64,000 bases of DNA from Robertkochia flava (GTDB taxonomy: Bacteria; Bacteroidota; Bacteroidia; Flavobacteriales; Flavobacteriaceae), in assembly GCF_020166515.1 (NCBI RefSeq), contig NZ_JAINZT010000005.1, positions 248,001 through 312,000 of the forward strand, in the 5' to 3' direction. The notes under the pieces were generated by a model, which saw nothing but the letters and a program-made list of their open reading frames with translations, did no database searches and was not told the origin of the DNA. Positions 54,825-63,520 of the stretch are shown in pieces. Every line of letters starts with the position of its first letter. Positions within the stretch are counted from its first letter, which is position 1. Both the position numbers and the translations under genes were made by a program.

Positions 54825-56522
54825 TTAGTTTCGGTAAAAGCTGGTATTAAAGGTAGTACTATTTCCTACATTATCTGTAACCTTTACTTCTAAATCATGT
54901 TTAGAGCCTTCAAATTCCAGGTCGTCGAAATCGAAGGTAAGGCTACCGTTTTTATATTCGTATTCCATCAATACCCATTGCCCGTCGATCCTGGCCTCAT
55001 AGGTGTTGATACCGCTGAGGTCGTCGCTGATATACAGTCGCAGGTAGCGGAAATTAGACAGCATTTGTCCTTTCCTGAAATTGCCTGCCCTTACCTTTGG
55101 CGCGATGCTGTCTCTGACCAGTTTAAAATCTCCAAGCGACCGGGTCCTGCTGCTGTAGGTGTTCCCTTTGCGGTAGGTGTTTTCATAATATACCCGCCCG
55201 CGGTTATCCATATGAGCGATAAAGTACTGGTCTTTTTGCCCTTCCGGGATACCTGTTCCCTCCATGGTCAGGGTATACGGACTTTTTACCGCTACAGAAG
55301 GGTCGGCCACGGTTACCACCCCGTCTGCAGCTTCCAGTTTTGCGTAGAAATCGTGATAAAAGGTTTCTTTCTGGAAAAATATGCTGGCATTCTCGAGCTG
55401 GTAAAGGTTGTCCCGGGAGGCAATGACATAATACGGGGTCTTGGGGACCTCCTCTTTCCGGGTGAGCTGCTGTTGCCTTCCTTCTACGGGAATGGTGATC
55501 TCCGAGCGGTTGCCGTGAAAATCGGCGACCTGCAGTACTACCTTATAGGTCTTGTCTTCAGCCACATCGATGATCCCGTTATTGGTATTGGCCTTGTAGA
55601 TGCTCAGTTTATTGTACGGCTCCAGGAAGCATTTCTGAATGCGCTGTCCGGTCTGGTCGTAATGCGCATAATCGATCAGGGTATTGATATAGCGGCTTTC
55701 TCCAAAAGAAAAGGTTTCGAACTCATAGGAGAACCAGGGAGATCCGTTTACCTCCATGGATACACTGTATGCTCCGTTCTTGTTATAAGCGAGATCCTGG
55801 CGGTCGTAGGCGCGAACCCCGAAGCCTATGGGGCCGGAGGCGTAGATCTTTTCTGCGGTAAAGCTTCCGTCTTCATTGCGGCTTAGCTGCAAGGGTACCT
55901 TATGGTTGGCTCCGTTAACAATGGTTTGCGCTCCCTTGGGATAGGCGTAGAGATCCAGGATCCGGGGAGGTTCACTGTCTTCAACTTTATACCCGAAGTA
56001 GAGCGGATTGATAGGTTTTTGGGCGAGGTCTCTGATCTCAAAATGGAGATGAGGCCCGCCGCTGCTGCCGGTATTGCCACTAAAAGCGATGAGCTCCCCT
56101 TTTTCTATGCGTAATTCGGATGGTTTCAGGTAAAGGTCTACCTCATACGACTGGTTCTTGTATTGTTTCTCTTTGAGGAATTCCTGGATTCGGGGTGCCA
56201 TCTTTTGCAGGTGGGCGTAGACCGAAGTGTACCCGTTGGGATGGGTAATGTACAGGGCTTTACCATATCCGTAATGCTGTACCTTGATCCGCGATACATA
56301 ACCATCTCCTATGGCCATGACCTTTAAACCTTCTCTTTGCTCGGTCTTTATGTCCAGTCCGGCGTGAAAATGATTGCTTCTGAGCTCTCCAAAACTTCCT
56401 GCCAGGATGATCGGGACCTCCAGGGGGGTGCCAAAGCTGTCTTTAGGATAAGACCGCTGCCCATGAATGGATTGGAGGAAAATCAGACTACATAAAACGA
56501 GGTACCGCATAAGTTTTTTCAT
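54825..56522 (-). CDS. M23 family metallopeptidase
   Basis: From ATG 56522 the 565-aa product has a signal peptide (MKKLMRYLVLCSLIFLQSIHG). The M23/LytM domain is at about residues 35-190 with the zinc ligands in HFHAGLDI (His and Asp) and HLHFEI, plus GDGYVSRI and SGNTGSSGGP. The long C-terminal part is a series of beta-sandwich-like domains. It probably cuts peptidoglycan or activates another envelope enzyme. The frame is open to 56735, but that extension would overlap the divergent promoter region and precede the signal peptide. It is the first gene of a three-gene operon with the receptor and CsgG-like protein. Confidence 0.92.
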   Translation of the reverse strand: MKKLMRYLVLCSLIFLQSIHGQRSYPKDSFGTPLEVPIILAGSFGELRSNHFHAGLDIKTEQREGLKVMAIGDGYVSRIKVQHYGYGKALYITHPNGYTSVYAHLQKMAPRIQEFLKEKQYKNQSYEVDLYLKPSELRIEKGELIAFSGNTGSSGGPHLHFEIRDLAQKPINPLYFGYKVEDSEPPRILDLYAYPKGAQTIVNGANHKVPLQLSRNEDGSFTAEKIYASGPIGFGVRAYDRQDLAYNKNGAYSVSMEVNGSPWFSYEFETFSFGESRYINTLIDYAHYDQTGQRIQKCFLEPYNKLSIYKANTNNGIIDVAEDKTYKVVLQVADFHGNRSEITIPVEGRQQQLTRKEEVPKTPYYVIASRDNLYQLENASIFFQKETFYHDFYAKLEAADGVVTVADPSVAVKSPYTLTMEGTGIPEGQKDQYFIAHMDNRGRVYYENTYRKGNTYSSRTRSLGDFKLVRDSIAPKVRAGNFRKGQMLSNFRYLRLYISDDLSGINTYEARIDGQWVLMEYEYKNGSLTFDFDDLEFEGSKHDLEVKVTDNVGNSTTFNTSFYRN

Positions 56523-56627
56523 TGGAGGGCTAAAAATAGGAATTGCCGAAAAAAGATGGAAAAAATACGCCCTTAAAACGCCCCGAAAACCGTTAAAGTA
56601 TATATAAAAAGAAATTTTTGCAAAGAG

Positions 56628-56658
56628 TTGCGAGGTATAGCGAGGTATGTTAACTTTG
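56628..56658 (+). promoter_or_regulatory. Putative promoter of the zapB-like/zapA operon
   Basis: TTG at 56628-56630 and TAACTTTG at 56651-56658 are 20 bp apart, a full match to TTG-N17-23-TAnnTTTG. The transcript would begin near 56665, before the ATG at 56686. Confidence 0.65.
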
Positions 56659-56685
56659 TGAATACAGGTATTGAATTTTGCCCCA

Positions 56686-56976
56686 ATGAGTACGATGATC
56701 GAATTAGTTGATTCTTTGGAAAATAAGGTGAGCAAGCTGCTCCACCAACTCGAAGTCCAGCGTCAGCTTAACCAGAAACTCGCCGGGGAACTTCGCGATT
56801 TGAAAAGCAGGAATCAACAACTGCAATCATCCATTGAAGAATGGGAAGACAAGTACCGTTCGCTCAAGTTGGCAAAATCAATGCTCGGCAGTAATGAAAA
56901 TAAGACAGAAGCAAAGCTTAAGATAAATACTTTAATCCGGGAGATCGATCTCTGTATCGCTCAGCTTTCCGAGTAG
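56686..56976 (+). CDS. ZapB-like coiled-coil protein
   Basis: The 96-aa protein is almost entirely a coiled coil (MIELVDSLENKVSKLLHQLEVQRQLNQ, then ELRDLKSRNQQLQSSIEEWEDKY). In Bacteroidota a small coiled-coil gene of this kind commonly precedes zapA, and I infer a role in assembly or bundling of the FtsZ ring. The frame starts at 56671, but the promoter at 56628-56658 and the family-like beginning MSTMIEL support 56686. The zapA gene starts 13 bp downstream. Confidence 0.7.
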   Translation: MSTMIELVDSLENKVSKLLHQLEVQRQLNQKLAGELRDLKSRNQQLQSSIEEWEDKYRSLKLAKSMLGSNENKTEAKLKINTLIREIDLCIAQLSE

Positions 56977-56989
56977 AGTTCAAAAAGGT

Positions 56990-57277
56990 ATGGGAAAACA
57001 AAAGATCAAACTGACGATTGCCGACAGGGTCTATCCATTAACCGTTGAACCGGGACAGGAGGAAGGATTGCGCAAGGCCGCCAAGACCATAGACGGCCTG
57101 ATCAAAACCTATGAGCGAAGTTATGCCGTGCGGGATAAACAGGATGTGCTGGCCATGTGTGCCCTGCAGTTCGCGACCCAGGTAGAACAAAAAAGTATTG
57201 ACAAGACAGAAGAAGAGGAGGCTGTGCAAAAGCGTCTGAAAGCGCTGGAAGTGTTAATTACCTCCAATTTGACCTGA
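56990..57277 (+). CDS. zapA: Cell division protein ZapA
   Basis: The 95-aa protein binds and crosslinks FtsZ filaments at midcell. The N-terminal part (KIKLTIADRVYPLTVEPGQEEGLRKAAKTID) forms the alpha/beta head, and the rest is a coiled coil. Length matches the family. It is co-transcribed with the ZapB-like gene and followed by a structured RNA and rny, an arrangement that recalls the zapA-ssrS link of Proteobacteria. Confidence 0.92.
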   Translation: MGKQKIKLTIADRVYPLTVEPGQEEGLRKAAKTIDGLIKTYERSYAVRDKQDVLAMCALQFATQVEQKSIDKTEEEEAVQKRLKALEVLITSNLT

Positions 57278-57281
57278 TTTT

Positions 57282-57313
57282 TTGCTCCTGACGTTCTTTA
57301 AAATAGTATATTG
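57282..57313 (+). promoter_or_regulatory. Putative promoter of the structured RNA
   Basis: TTG at 57282-57284 and TATATTG at 57307-57313 are 22 bp apart. The -7 box lacks one base compared with TAnnTTTG. It ends 5 bp before the terminal stem of the RNA. Confidence 0.4.
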
Positions 57314-57318
57314 TTACT

Positions 57319-57498
57319 GCCTACATCGGTTATATTTTTTTTGACAAACTCAACAAGAATCCATTAAAAAAGGTGAGTTCGGATTGTAAGAGCATGCCAC
57401 TATCGGGTTTTCCGATCGGGTGGATCCTCGATCAGTCTGGTAGCCTTAAACCTGTTATACGGAGTTTGTACAAAACTCTTACCGATGTAGGCTTTTTT
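57319..57498 (+). ncRNA. ssrS: Structured RNA, probably 6S RNA
   Basis: A 12-bp perfect stem (GCCTACATCGGT at 57319-57330 with ACCGATGTAGGC at 57481-57492) closes the element and is followed by T7. Inside, ACAAACTC at 57344-57351 pairs with GAGTTTGT at 57462-57469. Two further hairpins lie in the apical half (AATCC/GGATT; ATCGG-GTTTT-CCGAT, itself enclosed by CCAC/GTGG). The long rod with an interrupted middle, about 180 nt, and its position beside zapA fit 6S RNA, which binds housekeeping RNA polymerase. The family assignment is from shape and context only. Confidence 0.7.
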
Positions 57499-57516
57499 TA
57501 TAAATAAATATTTACG

Positions 57517-59079
57517 ATGGATACAACATTAATAATTGTTGGGGTGATAGCCGGAGTTATTCTCGGCTTTATAATTGCAAAAGTACTCGAGAAGAAAAAT
57601 GCCACCAAGGTTATTGCCAATGCAAAAAGAGAGGCTCATAATATTGTAAAGGAGGCCAAAAACCAGGGAGAGGGCATTAAGAAAGATAAGATCCTGCAGG
57701 CCAAGGAAAAATTCCTCGAGCTGAAGGCCGAACACGAGAAGGAGATCATGGCTAAGGACAAAAAGATCTCTGAGGTTGAAAAGCGGGTACGCGATAAAGA
57801 ATCCCAGGTTTCCAGTGAGCTGGCCAAGAACAAAAAAACAAACGCCGAACTGGAGGATAAAATAAAAGACTACAACCACCGTCTTGAATTTCTGGAAAAG
57901 AAGAAAAGTGAGGTGGAACGCATGCACAAGTCGCAGGTAGAGCAACTGGAGGTGATCTCCGGCCTTTCTGCCGAGGAGGCCAAGTCGCAATTACTGGAAT
58001 CGTTAAAAGAAGACGCCAAGAGCGACGCCATGGCATATGTTCAGAATACCCTGGAAGAGGCCAAACTGACGGCTCAGCAGGAGGCAAGGAAGATCATAGT
58101 AAATACCATACAGCGTATCGGTACCGAAGAGGCTATTGATAACTGTGTTTCGGTATTTAATCTCGAGTCAGATGATGTGAAAGGTAGGATTATCGGTAGG
58201 GAAGGACGTAACATCCGTGCCCTGGAAAGTGCTACCGGGGTGGAGATCATCGTTGATGATACCCCTGAAGCTATTATCCTGTCTTGTTTTGACTCTGTGA
58301 GAAGAGAGGTGGCCAGGTTGTCGCTTCACCGCTTGGTAACCGACGGAAGGATTCACCCTGCGCGCATTGAAGAGGTGGTAAAGAAAACGACCAAGCAGAT
58401 CGAAGAAGAGATTATCGAGGTAGGAAAACGTACCGTGATCGATCTTGGTATTCACGGGTTACACCCGGAACTGATCAAGGCTGTTGGTCGGATGAAGTAT
58501 AGGTCGTCTTACGGTCAGAACCTGTTGCAACACTCCAGGGAGGTGGCTAAACTTTGCGGAGTAATGGCTGCCGAGCTTGGAATTAATCCGAAACTGGCCA
58601 AAAGAGCCGGACTGCTCCACGATATCGGTAAGGTTCCGGAAACGGAGACCGAGACTCCTCACGCCATCCTGGGAATGGAATGGGCAGAGAAATACGGCGA
58701 GAAAGCCGAAGTATGCAATGCCATAGGGGCGCACCACGACGAGATCGAGATGAAATCGTTGCTGGCTCCGATCGTTCAAGTCTGCGATGCCATTAGCGGT
58801 GCAAGACCGGGAGCGAGAAGACAGGTACTGGATTCCTATATCCAGCGTCTTAAGGATCTTGAAAACATCGCCTTCGGATTTGGCGGGGTTAAAAAGGCCT
58901 ACGCCATCCAGGCGGGTAGAGAATTAAGGGTGATCGTGGAAAGCGAGAAAGTGAGTGACGATAAGGCTGCACAGCTGTCTTTTGAGATCTCACAGAAGAT
59001 CCAGACCGATATGACCTATCCGGGTCAGGTGAAGGTTACCGTGATCCGCGAGACCAGGGCAGTGAATATTGCGAAATAA
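57517..59079 (+). CDS. rny: Ribonuclease Y
   Basis: The 520-aa endoribonuclease starts mRNA decay and is tethered to the membrane. It has an N-terminal transmembrane helix ([22 protein letters not shown]), a long charged coiled coil to about residue 210, a KH domain ([30 protein letters not shown]) and an HD domain with His368-Asp369 in [10 protein letters not shown], plus GAHHDEIE. Length is typical. It has its own terminator at 59102-59131. Confidence 0.95.
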   Translation: MDTTLIIVGVIAGVILGFIIAKVLEKKNATKVIANAKREAHNIVKEAKNQGEGIKKDKILQAKEKFLELKAEHEKEIMAKDKKISEVEKRVRDKESQVSSELAKNKKTNAELEDKIKDYNHRLEFLEKKKSEVERMHKSQVEQLEVISGLSAEEAKSQLLESLKEDAKSDAMAYVQNTLEEAKLTAQQEARKIIVNTIQRIGTEEAIDNCVSVFNLESDDVKGRIIGREGRNIRALESATGVEIIVDDTPEAIILSCFDSVRREVARLSLHRLVTDGRIHPARIEEVVKKTTKQIEEEIIEVGKRTVIDLGIHGLHPELIKAVGRMKYRSSYGQNLLQHSREVAKLCGVMAAELGINPKLAKRAGLLHDIGKVPETETETPHAILGMEWAEKYGEKAEVCNAIGAHHDEIEMKSLLAPIVQVCDAISGARPGARRQVLDSYIQRLKDLENIAFGFGGVKKAYAIQAGRELRVIVESEKVSDDKAAQLSFEISQKIQTDMTYPGQVKVTVIRETRAVNIAK

Positions 59080-59101
59080 CGATTTTTTCATAGTTATAGC
59101 T

Positions 59102-59131
59102 AAAAGCCGGGCATTGCCCGGCTTTTGATTT
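59102..59131 (+). terminator. Terminator of rny
   Basis: AAAAGCCGGGC and GCCCGGCTTTT pair around a 3-nt loop, followed by GATTTTT, 22 bp after the stop codon. Confidence 0.88.
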
Positions 59132-59215
59132 TTAAAGTGGTCTTACGATTTGTATTTTAGAAAGCACCAAATGTCTTACTGCCTTAACTGCTTAGCTTTT
59201 TAAACTACGTGTAAG

Positions 59216-60244
59216 ATGATTTATGATGTACGGATATGGGGGCTCATCCTGTTGGTTTTCTGTTGCGGTTGTGCCTCTGATGATAGTGAAATTATTAGCA
59301 GTGATCCAGCCACCTGGAAAACCTTTCCCTTTCCAATGAGCGACTGCAACTGGAATCTGCTCGCGCCATCAGCTGTTCCAAGGCTGGAGTCCTATCCTGT
59401 AATTTTTCAAAACAGACTTTTTGCATTTACCGGGTTTACCAATGGTCTTGACGTGAGTCCGGAAACGGAGATCTACGATTTTAACACTGGAGGATGGTCC
59501 ATGGGAGCTCCCATGCCGGTGGCAGTGACCCATATGGGGGTAGCCCTGGCCGATGAGGAGATCTGGGTGGCAGGTGGGTTTGAAGGAGATAATCCCGGGG
59601 TGGCTACTGCGGCTGTCCAGATCTATAACCCCCGGACCAATCAATGGCGGGAAGGGCCGGAACTGCCCTTTGCCCGGGCAAGTGGGTCCATGGTATTTGT
59701 GGATGGTAAACTGCATCATTTTGGCGGATTATTGCCCGACCGACGAACCAATGTAGGAGAGCACTGGGTTCTGGATACCCGGAATCCGGCTGCAGGGTGG
59801 CGGCAAAAGGCAGAACTTCCCGAGGCCAGGAATCACCTTGGAGGGGTGGCTTTAAATGGAAATATCTATGCTATAGGCGGACAGTTCGGTCACGATGGTT
59901 CTCATAAGGACGTAGCCCTTTTTCACGTATACAACAGTACGAGCGATACGTGGAGGCAGCTGGCTGACCTGCCGGTAAATCTCTCCCATATCGAAGCCGG
60001 GGTGTTTGCATTTGAAAACCGCATCTATGTGGTGGGGGGAGAAAGCAACAGCCGCGCTACCGATACGATTTTCGTGTATGATCCGCAAACGGATTCCTGG
60101 TCCGAGTTCTGTACGGTGCCGAATAAGCTGATCGCTCCGGGAGCCCGGATATATGGAAATGACCTGGTGGTTCTGAACGGCGGTTTGGATGGGGCCTGTT
60201 GCCCGGTCACTACCTTCAGGTATATCAACCTTACCCGGAAATAA
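59216..60244 (+). CDS. Kelch-repeat lipoprotein, copy 1
   Basis: The 342-aa protein has a lipobox-like end to its signal peptide (FCCGC) followed by ASDDSE. The mature part consists of about six Kelch repeats forming a beta-propeller; blades show GG or equivalent turns and conserved Trp/Tyr (GSMVFVDGKLHHFGGLLPD, NIYAIGGQFGHDG, RIYVVGGESN). A Cys near the start (SDCNWNLLAPS) and a CCPVT motif at the end may close the propeller by disulfide. It is paralogous to the next gene. Function is unknown. Confidence 0.87.
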   Translation: MIYDVRIWGLILLVFCCGCASDDSEIISSDPATWKTFPFPMSDCNWNLLAPSAVPRLESYPVIFQNRLFAFTGFTNGLDVSPETEIYDFNTGGWSMGAPMPVAVTHMGVALADEEIWVAGGFEGDNPGVATAAVQIYNPRTNQWREGPELPFARASGSMVFVDGKLHHFGGLLPDRRTNVGEHWVLDTRNPAAGWRQKAELPEARNHLGGVALNGNIYAIGGQFGHDGSHKDVALFHVYNSTSDTWRQLADLPVNLSHIEAGVFAFENRIYVVGGESNSRATDTIFVYDPQTDSWSEFCTVPNKLIAPGARIYGNDLVVLNGGLDGACCPVTTFRYINLTRK

Positions 60245-60483
60245 TCTTTTCACTGCTGGCTGCTGATGCCTCCCGTTTTTTCGGGGAAAGTGCTTCATAC
60301 CCCAGACTTTATTATTTTTCTTCTGATTACCGGGAGGCTGTTTTCGGAATGCTTACATTTTTCCTTAACTTTAGGTTCCTTCCTGAACCTGATATCCTAT
60401 TCGGGTAGTGATACCGTGACTACTACACGGGGATTTCCTATACGACTTTATAATACCTTCGGCTTGTATTAAACAGATGCGCG
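60245..60483. other. Spacer between Kelch genes
   Basis: No gene is supported in these 239 bp; short plus-strand frames here look incidental. The right end is A+T rich and may hold a promoter for the second Kelch gene, but no clear TAnnTTTG was found. Confidence 0.45.
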
Positions 60484-61560
60484 ATGAATGCAAGGGGGAG
60501 AAGGATGTGTATGTGGGTTCTGCTGGCAGCAGGAATGTTTGGATGCGGTTCAGACCAGGAGGTCACTGAACCCCAAATTCCCAATCCCGTTACCGTTCCC
60601 CAGGATCCTGTTTCCGATCCTCCCGCTGAGGAGGAAGTGGAAACCTCCCTGCAAAGTTCATGTACCTGGGAAGCCTTAGCTCCTTCCGGTGTCGAACGCC
60701 TGGAATCCCAAACTGCCATCGTAGGAACGCGTTTATACACCTTCTCCGGATTTACCAAAGGATTGGCGATCAGTGCCGCTACAGAGATCTATGAGCTGGA
60801 AGAGGATCAATGGACTACCGGGGCGCCGATGCCCGTTGCGGTAACGCATATGGGAGCCGCTGTGGTGCAGGATCGGGTCTGGATCGTCGGAGGGTTTATC
60901 GGGGACCATCCCGGCGAAGCTACAGCGCTGGTTCAGGTATACAATACCGGTACCGATCTGTGGGAGACAGGGCCGGAGCTTCCTTCTGCCAGGGCCAGCG
61001 GTGCCCTGGTGTACCTGGAGGGAAGATTGCATTATTTCGGCGGTCTCATGCCGGATCGGAGAACAGATCTGAATGAACACCTGGTGTTAGACCTGAATAG
61101 ACCCGAATCGGGTTGGCAGGTATTTGCTCCGCTCCCCGAGGGTAGAAATCATCTTGGGGGCGTTGCTCTCCATGGAAAGATCTATGCTGTTGGTGGGCAA
61201 TTTGGTCATGATGGGGCAGTAGATGATGTGCGTCTTGTTCATGTATATGACCCTTCGGAGGATCGTTGGAGCCGCCTGGAAGATCTGCCAACTGACCGCT
61301 CGCATTTTGAGCCTGGTATCTTCACTTTTGAAAACAGGATCCTGGTGGCGGGGGGCAGGAGCGATGCAGTATTTAGTCAGGATCTTTTGGTTTACGATCC
61401 CGAGGGAGATTCATGGGAGAAACTCTGCGATCTTCCGGAGGCATTGCTAGCCCCGGTAGCCAGAGTGTATGACAACCGGTTATTGCTTCTTAACGGAGGG
61501 GTGGAAGGCGTGTGTTGCCCGGTAAACCTGCTGCGGTATATTGTGCTTTCTTTGGAGTGA
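60484..61560 (+). CDS. Kelch-repeat lipoprotein, copy 2
   Basis: The 358-aa protein has a signal peptide ending in a probable lipobox (GMFGC) followed by GSDQEV, then a Pro/Glu-rich linker of about 35 residues and a Kelch beta-propeller like copy 1 (IVGGFIGDHPGEA, LHYFGGLMPDRRTDLNEH, IYAVGGQFGHDG, ILVAGGRSD). The same Cys positions are kept (SSCTWEALAPSG and CCPVN at the end). It is probably a duplicate of the preceding gene, since the two propellers align along their full length. Function is unknown. Confidence 0.87.
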   Translation: MNARGRRMCMWVLLAAGMFGCGSDQEVTEPQIPNPVTVPQDPVSDPPAEEEVETSLQSSCTWEALAPSGVERLESQTAIVGTRLYTFSGFTKGLAISAATEIYELEEDQWTTGAPMPVAVTHMGAAVVQDRVWIVGGFIGDHPGEATALVQVYNTGTDLWETGPELPSARASGALVYLEGRLHYFGGLMPDRRTDLNEHLVLDLNRPESGWQVFAPLPEGRNHLGGVALHGKIYAVGGQFGHDGAVDDVRLVHVYDPSEDRWSRLEDLPTDRSHFEPGIFTFENRILVAGGRSDAVFSQDLLVYDPEGDSWEKLCDLPEALLAPVARVYDNRLLLLNGGVEGVCCPVNLLRYIVLSLE

Positions 61561-61587
61561 CCTGTTGGGAACGCCTTGAAATCGCAA

Positions 61588-62586
61588 TCAGGAGGGGAGT
61601 ACCTGGTTCGCGCTGACTATACCTTCGGCGTAGTCGGTAATGTTTTTAAGAGTGGTCGATGCGATCTCTGTAAGGGCTTCAGAGGTCAGGAACCCCTGGT
61701 GGGCAGTGATCAGTACGTTCGGGAAACTGATAAGGCGCGTGATCAGGTCATCCTGGATGATGTGTTCCGATAAATCCTGGAAGAACAACTGCTCTTCCTG
61801 CTCGTATACATCAATCCCCAGGTACCCCAGGCGTCCGCTTTTTAATGCCTCCAGGGCATCAGCAGTGTCGATCAGCGCACCTCTGCTGGTATTGATCAGC
61901 ATGACTCCGTCCTGCATCTTACTGAAACTTTCTCTGTTGATAAGGTGGTGGGTCGATTCATTCAAAGGGCAATGCAGGGATATCAGCCGAGCCGATTTAA
62001 ACAAAGTATCCAGGTCGGTGTATTGAACACCGATGTCCTTCAAGGTCTCGCTTGGATAGAGGTCATAAGCGAGTACCTCGCATCCCATGCACTTCATGAT
62101 CCTGGCGAAATGCGCCCCGATCTTCCCGGTACCTATCACCCCAACGGTCTTGTTGTGCAGGTCAAATCCAATTAGACGTTCCAGGGAAAAGTTCCCTTCC
62201 CGTATCCTGTTAAAGGCCTTATGGGTTTTCCGGTTCAGGGTAAGGGCCAGGGCCAGGGCATGCTCGGCAACGGCCTCCGGGGAATACGCAGGAACCCTCA
62301 TGACCTTGATGTTGGCTCGCTGGGCAGCTTCCAAATCAACATTGTTGAACCCTGCACAGCGGAGAGCAATAAGTCCGATACCGTTAGCAGCAAGTGTTTT
62401 GATCACCGGTTCAGAGAGGTTGTCATTAACGAACACGCAAACACCATCAAACCCCTGGGTAAGCCCTGCAGTGTCTTCATTTAAGGGGACGTCAAAAAAC
62501 TTTAAGCGGACCGGGGCTTCAGATCCGATCTTGTTGAAGAACTCCCGATCGTAGCTCTTGGTGCTGAAAACGGCTATACTAATCAT
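61588..62586 (-). CDS. ldhA: D-lactate dehydrogenase-like 2-hydroxyacid dehydrogenase
   Basis: The 332-aa NAD-dependent enzyme probably interconverts pyruvate and D-lactate. It has RCAGFNNVDLEAA and VPAYSPEAVAEHALAL, the nucleotide loop VGVIGTGKIGAHFARI, then INTSRGALIDT (substrate Arg), GIDVYEQEEQLFFQD (Glu) and ITAHQGFLT (catalytic His), in the order of LdhA-type enzymes. Length matches. Related 2-hydroxyacid dehydrogenases with other substrates cannot be ruled out. It is divergent from apt. Confidence 0.9.
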   Translation of the reverse strand: MISIAVFSTKSYDREFFNKIGSEAPVRLKFFDVPLNEDTAGLTQGFDGVCVFVNDNLSEPVIKTLAANGIGLIALRCAGFNNVDLEAAQRANIKVMRVPAYSPEAVAEHALALALTLNRKTHKAFNRIREGNFSLERLIGFDLHNKTVGVIGTGKIGAHFARIMKCMGCEVLAYDLYPSETLKDIGVQYTDLDTLFKSARLISLHCPLNESTHHLINRESFSKMQDGVMLINTSRGALIDTADALEALKSGRLGYLGIDVYEQEEQLFFQDLSEHIIQDDLITRLISFPNVLITAHQGFLTSEALTEIASTTLKNITDYAEGIVSANQVLPS

Positions 62587-62702
62587 GCCATGATGGTTGA
62601 ATGGTGAATTGTAAAGTTAAGCAATAGCGCATTTCCGGAGCTGTGCATAATTGTTTTATTTATGGTGAAAACATTGTATTTTCAGGCAAGATAATTTGCA
62701 AG

Positions 62703-63212
62703 ATGGATTTGAAAAAGTTTATTAGAGAAGTCCCTGATTTTCCGAAACCGGGAATTTCATTTAAGGATATTACCCCTTTATTGCTTGACCCTGCAGCTGC
62801 TTCGGAAGCCCTCAGCCGGCTATTGGAAGGAGTGAACGGTCCGGTGGATAAGGTCGTTGCTATGGAAAGTCGTGGATTCTTATTCGGGATGCCCCTGGCC
62901 CGGGAATTGAATTGCGGATTTATCCCGGTTCGAAAACCCGGAAAGTTACCGGGAGAAACCCTGAAACAGTCTTTTGATCTTGAATATGGGAGTGATGTCC
63001 TGGAGATCCATCAGGATGCCATCAGCAATGGTGACAGGGTGCTGGTACATGATGATGTGCTGGCTACAGGAGGGACGGCTGCGGCAACCTGTGCCCTGAT
63101 CGAAAAGTTGGGCGGGGAAGTTATCCAGCTCAGTTTTTTAATAGAATTACAAGCCTTGCAGGGAAGGAGTAAACTTACAGGTAAGGATATTCACGTGCTC
63201 TTTAACTATTGA
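62703..63212 (+). CDS. apt: Adenine phosphoribosyltransferase
   Basis: The 169-aa enzyme salvages adenine to AMP with PRPP. It begins MDLKKFIREVPDFPKPGISFKDITPLL, the usual family start, then has ESRGFLFG, the PRPP loop VLVHDDVLATGGTAAA at about residues 115-130, and the C-terminal SFLIELQALQGRSKL. The open frame begins at 62643 but the extra residues lack family support. Its last 7 bp overlap the convergent small gene. Confidence 0.95.
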   Translation: MDLKKFIREVPDFPKPGISFKDITPLLLDPAAASEALSRLLEGVNGPVDKVVAMESRGFLFGMPLARELNCGFIPVRKPGKLPGETLKQSFDLEYGSDVLEIHQDAISNGDRVLVHDDVLATGGTAAATCALIEKLGGEVIQLSFLIELQALQGRSKLTGKDIHVLFNY

Positions 63213-63361
63213 TTGATGGCTCGCTTTGTCACCCATGCACGCCAGCCAATAAGTGCCAGTTGTAACTTACTGGCCCTGGTGATATCAAGCCTGCGTTTGG
63301 TCATGGAAGGCAGTAAGGCCTGGTTTAATTTGGCCAGCATGCGAAAAAACTGTTTTTCCAT
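63206..63361 (-). CDS. Small conserved flavobacterial protein (51 aa)
   Basis: The 51-aa product reads MEKQFFRMLAKLNQALLPSM, then TKRRLDITRASKLQLALIGW and RAWVTKRAINQ. It is basic, with no signal peptide. I recall near-identical short proteins in many Flavobacteriaceae, often labelled SsrA-binding protein although they are far too short for SmpB. The pattern of LAKLN...LPS.TK..LD...ASK.QLA.IGWR is what marks it as real. Its stop codon overlaps the 3' end of apt. Confidence 0.75.
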   Translation of the reverse strand: MEKQFFRMLAKLNQALLPSMTKRRLDITRASKLQLALIGWRAWVTKRAINQ

Positions 63362-63427
63362 AGTAGATGTTTTCTGCAAATGTAATCAATCCTGAAAAAG
63401 CGAAGCTTCAGGGCGGTCTTCAAAATT

Positions 63428-63457
63428 AAAAAAGCCACCATAAAATGATGGCTTTTT
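63428..63457. terminator. Probable terminator
   Basis: AAAAAGCCA and TGGCTTTTT pair around a short A-rich centre with one mismatch. It lies beyond the start side of the small gene and may end transcripts coming from the right. Confidence 0.65.
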
Positions 63458-63520
63458 CTAAGGGAATATAAAAATGGTTGGTTGTGATTTTTCTTATAAA
63501 TAGCTGAAAGATCGGCCCAA

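Noticed and set aside
54897-55886. Plus-strand frame of 329 codons
   Set aside because: It is fully antisense to the M23 peptidase gene, which has clear motifs, and its product has no domain pattern.
63206-63361. Authentic SmpB (SsrA-binding protein)
   Set aside because: At 51 residues it is far shorter than SmpB (about 150) and lacks the OB-fold motifs, despite the label used for similar proteins.
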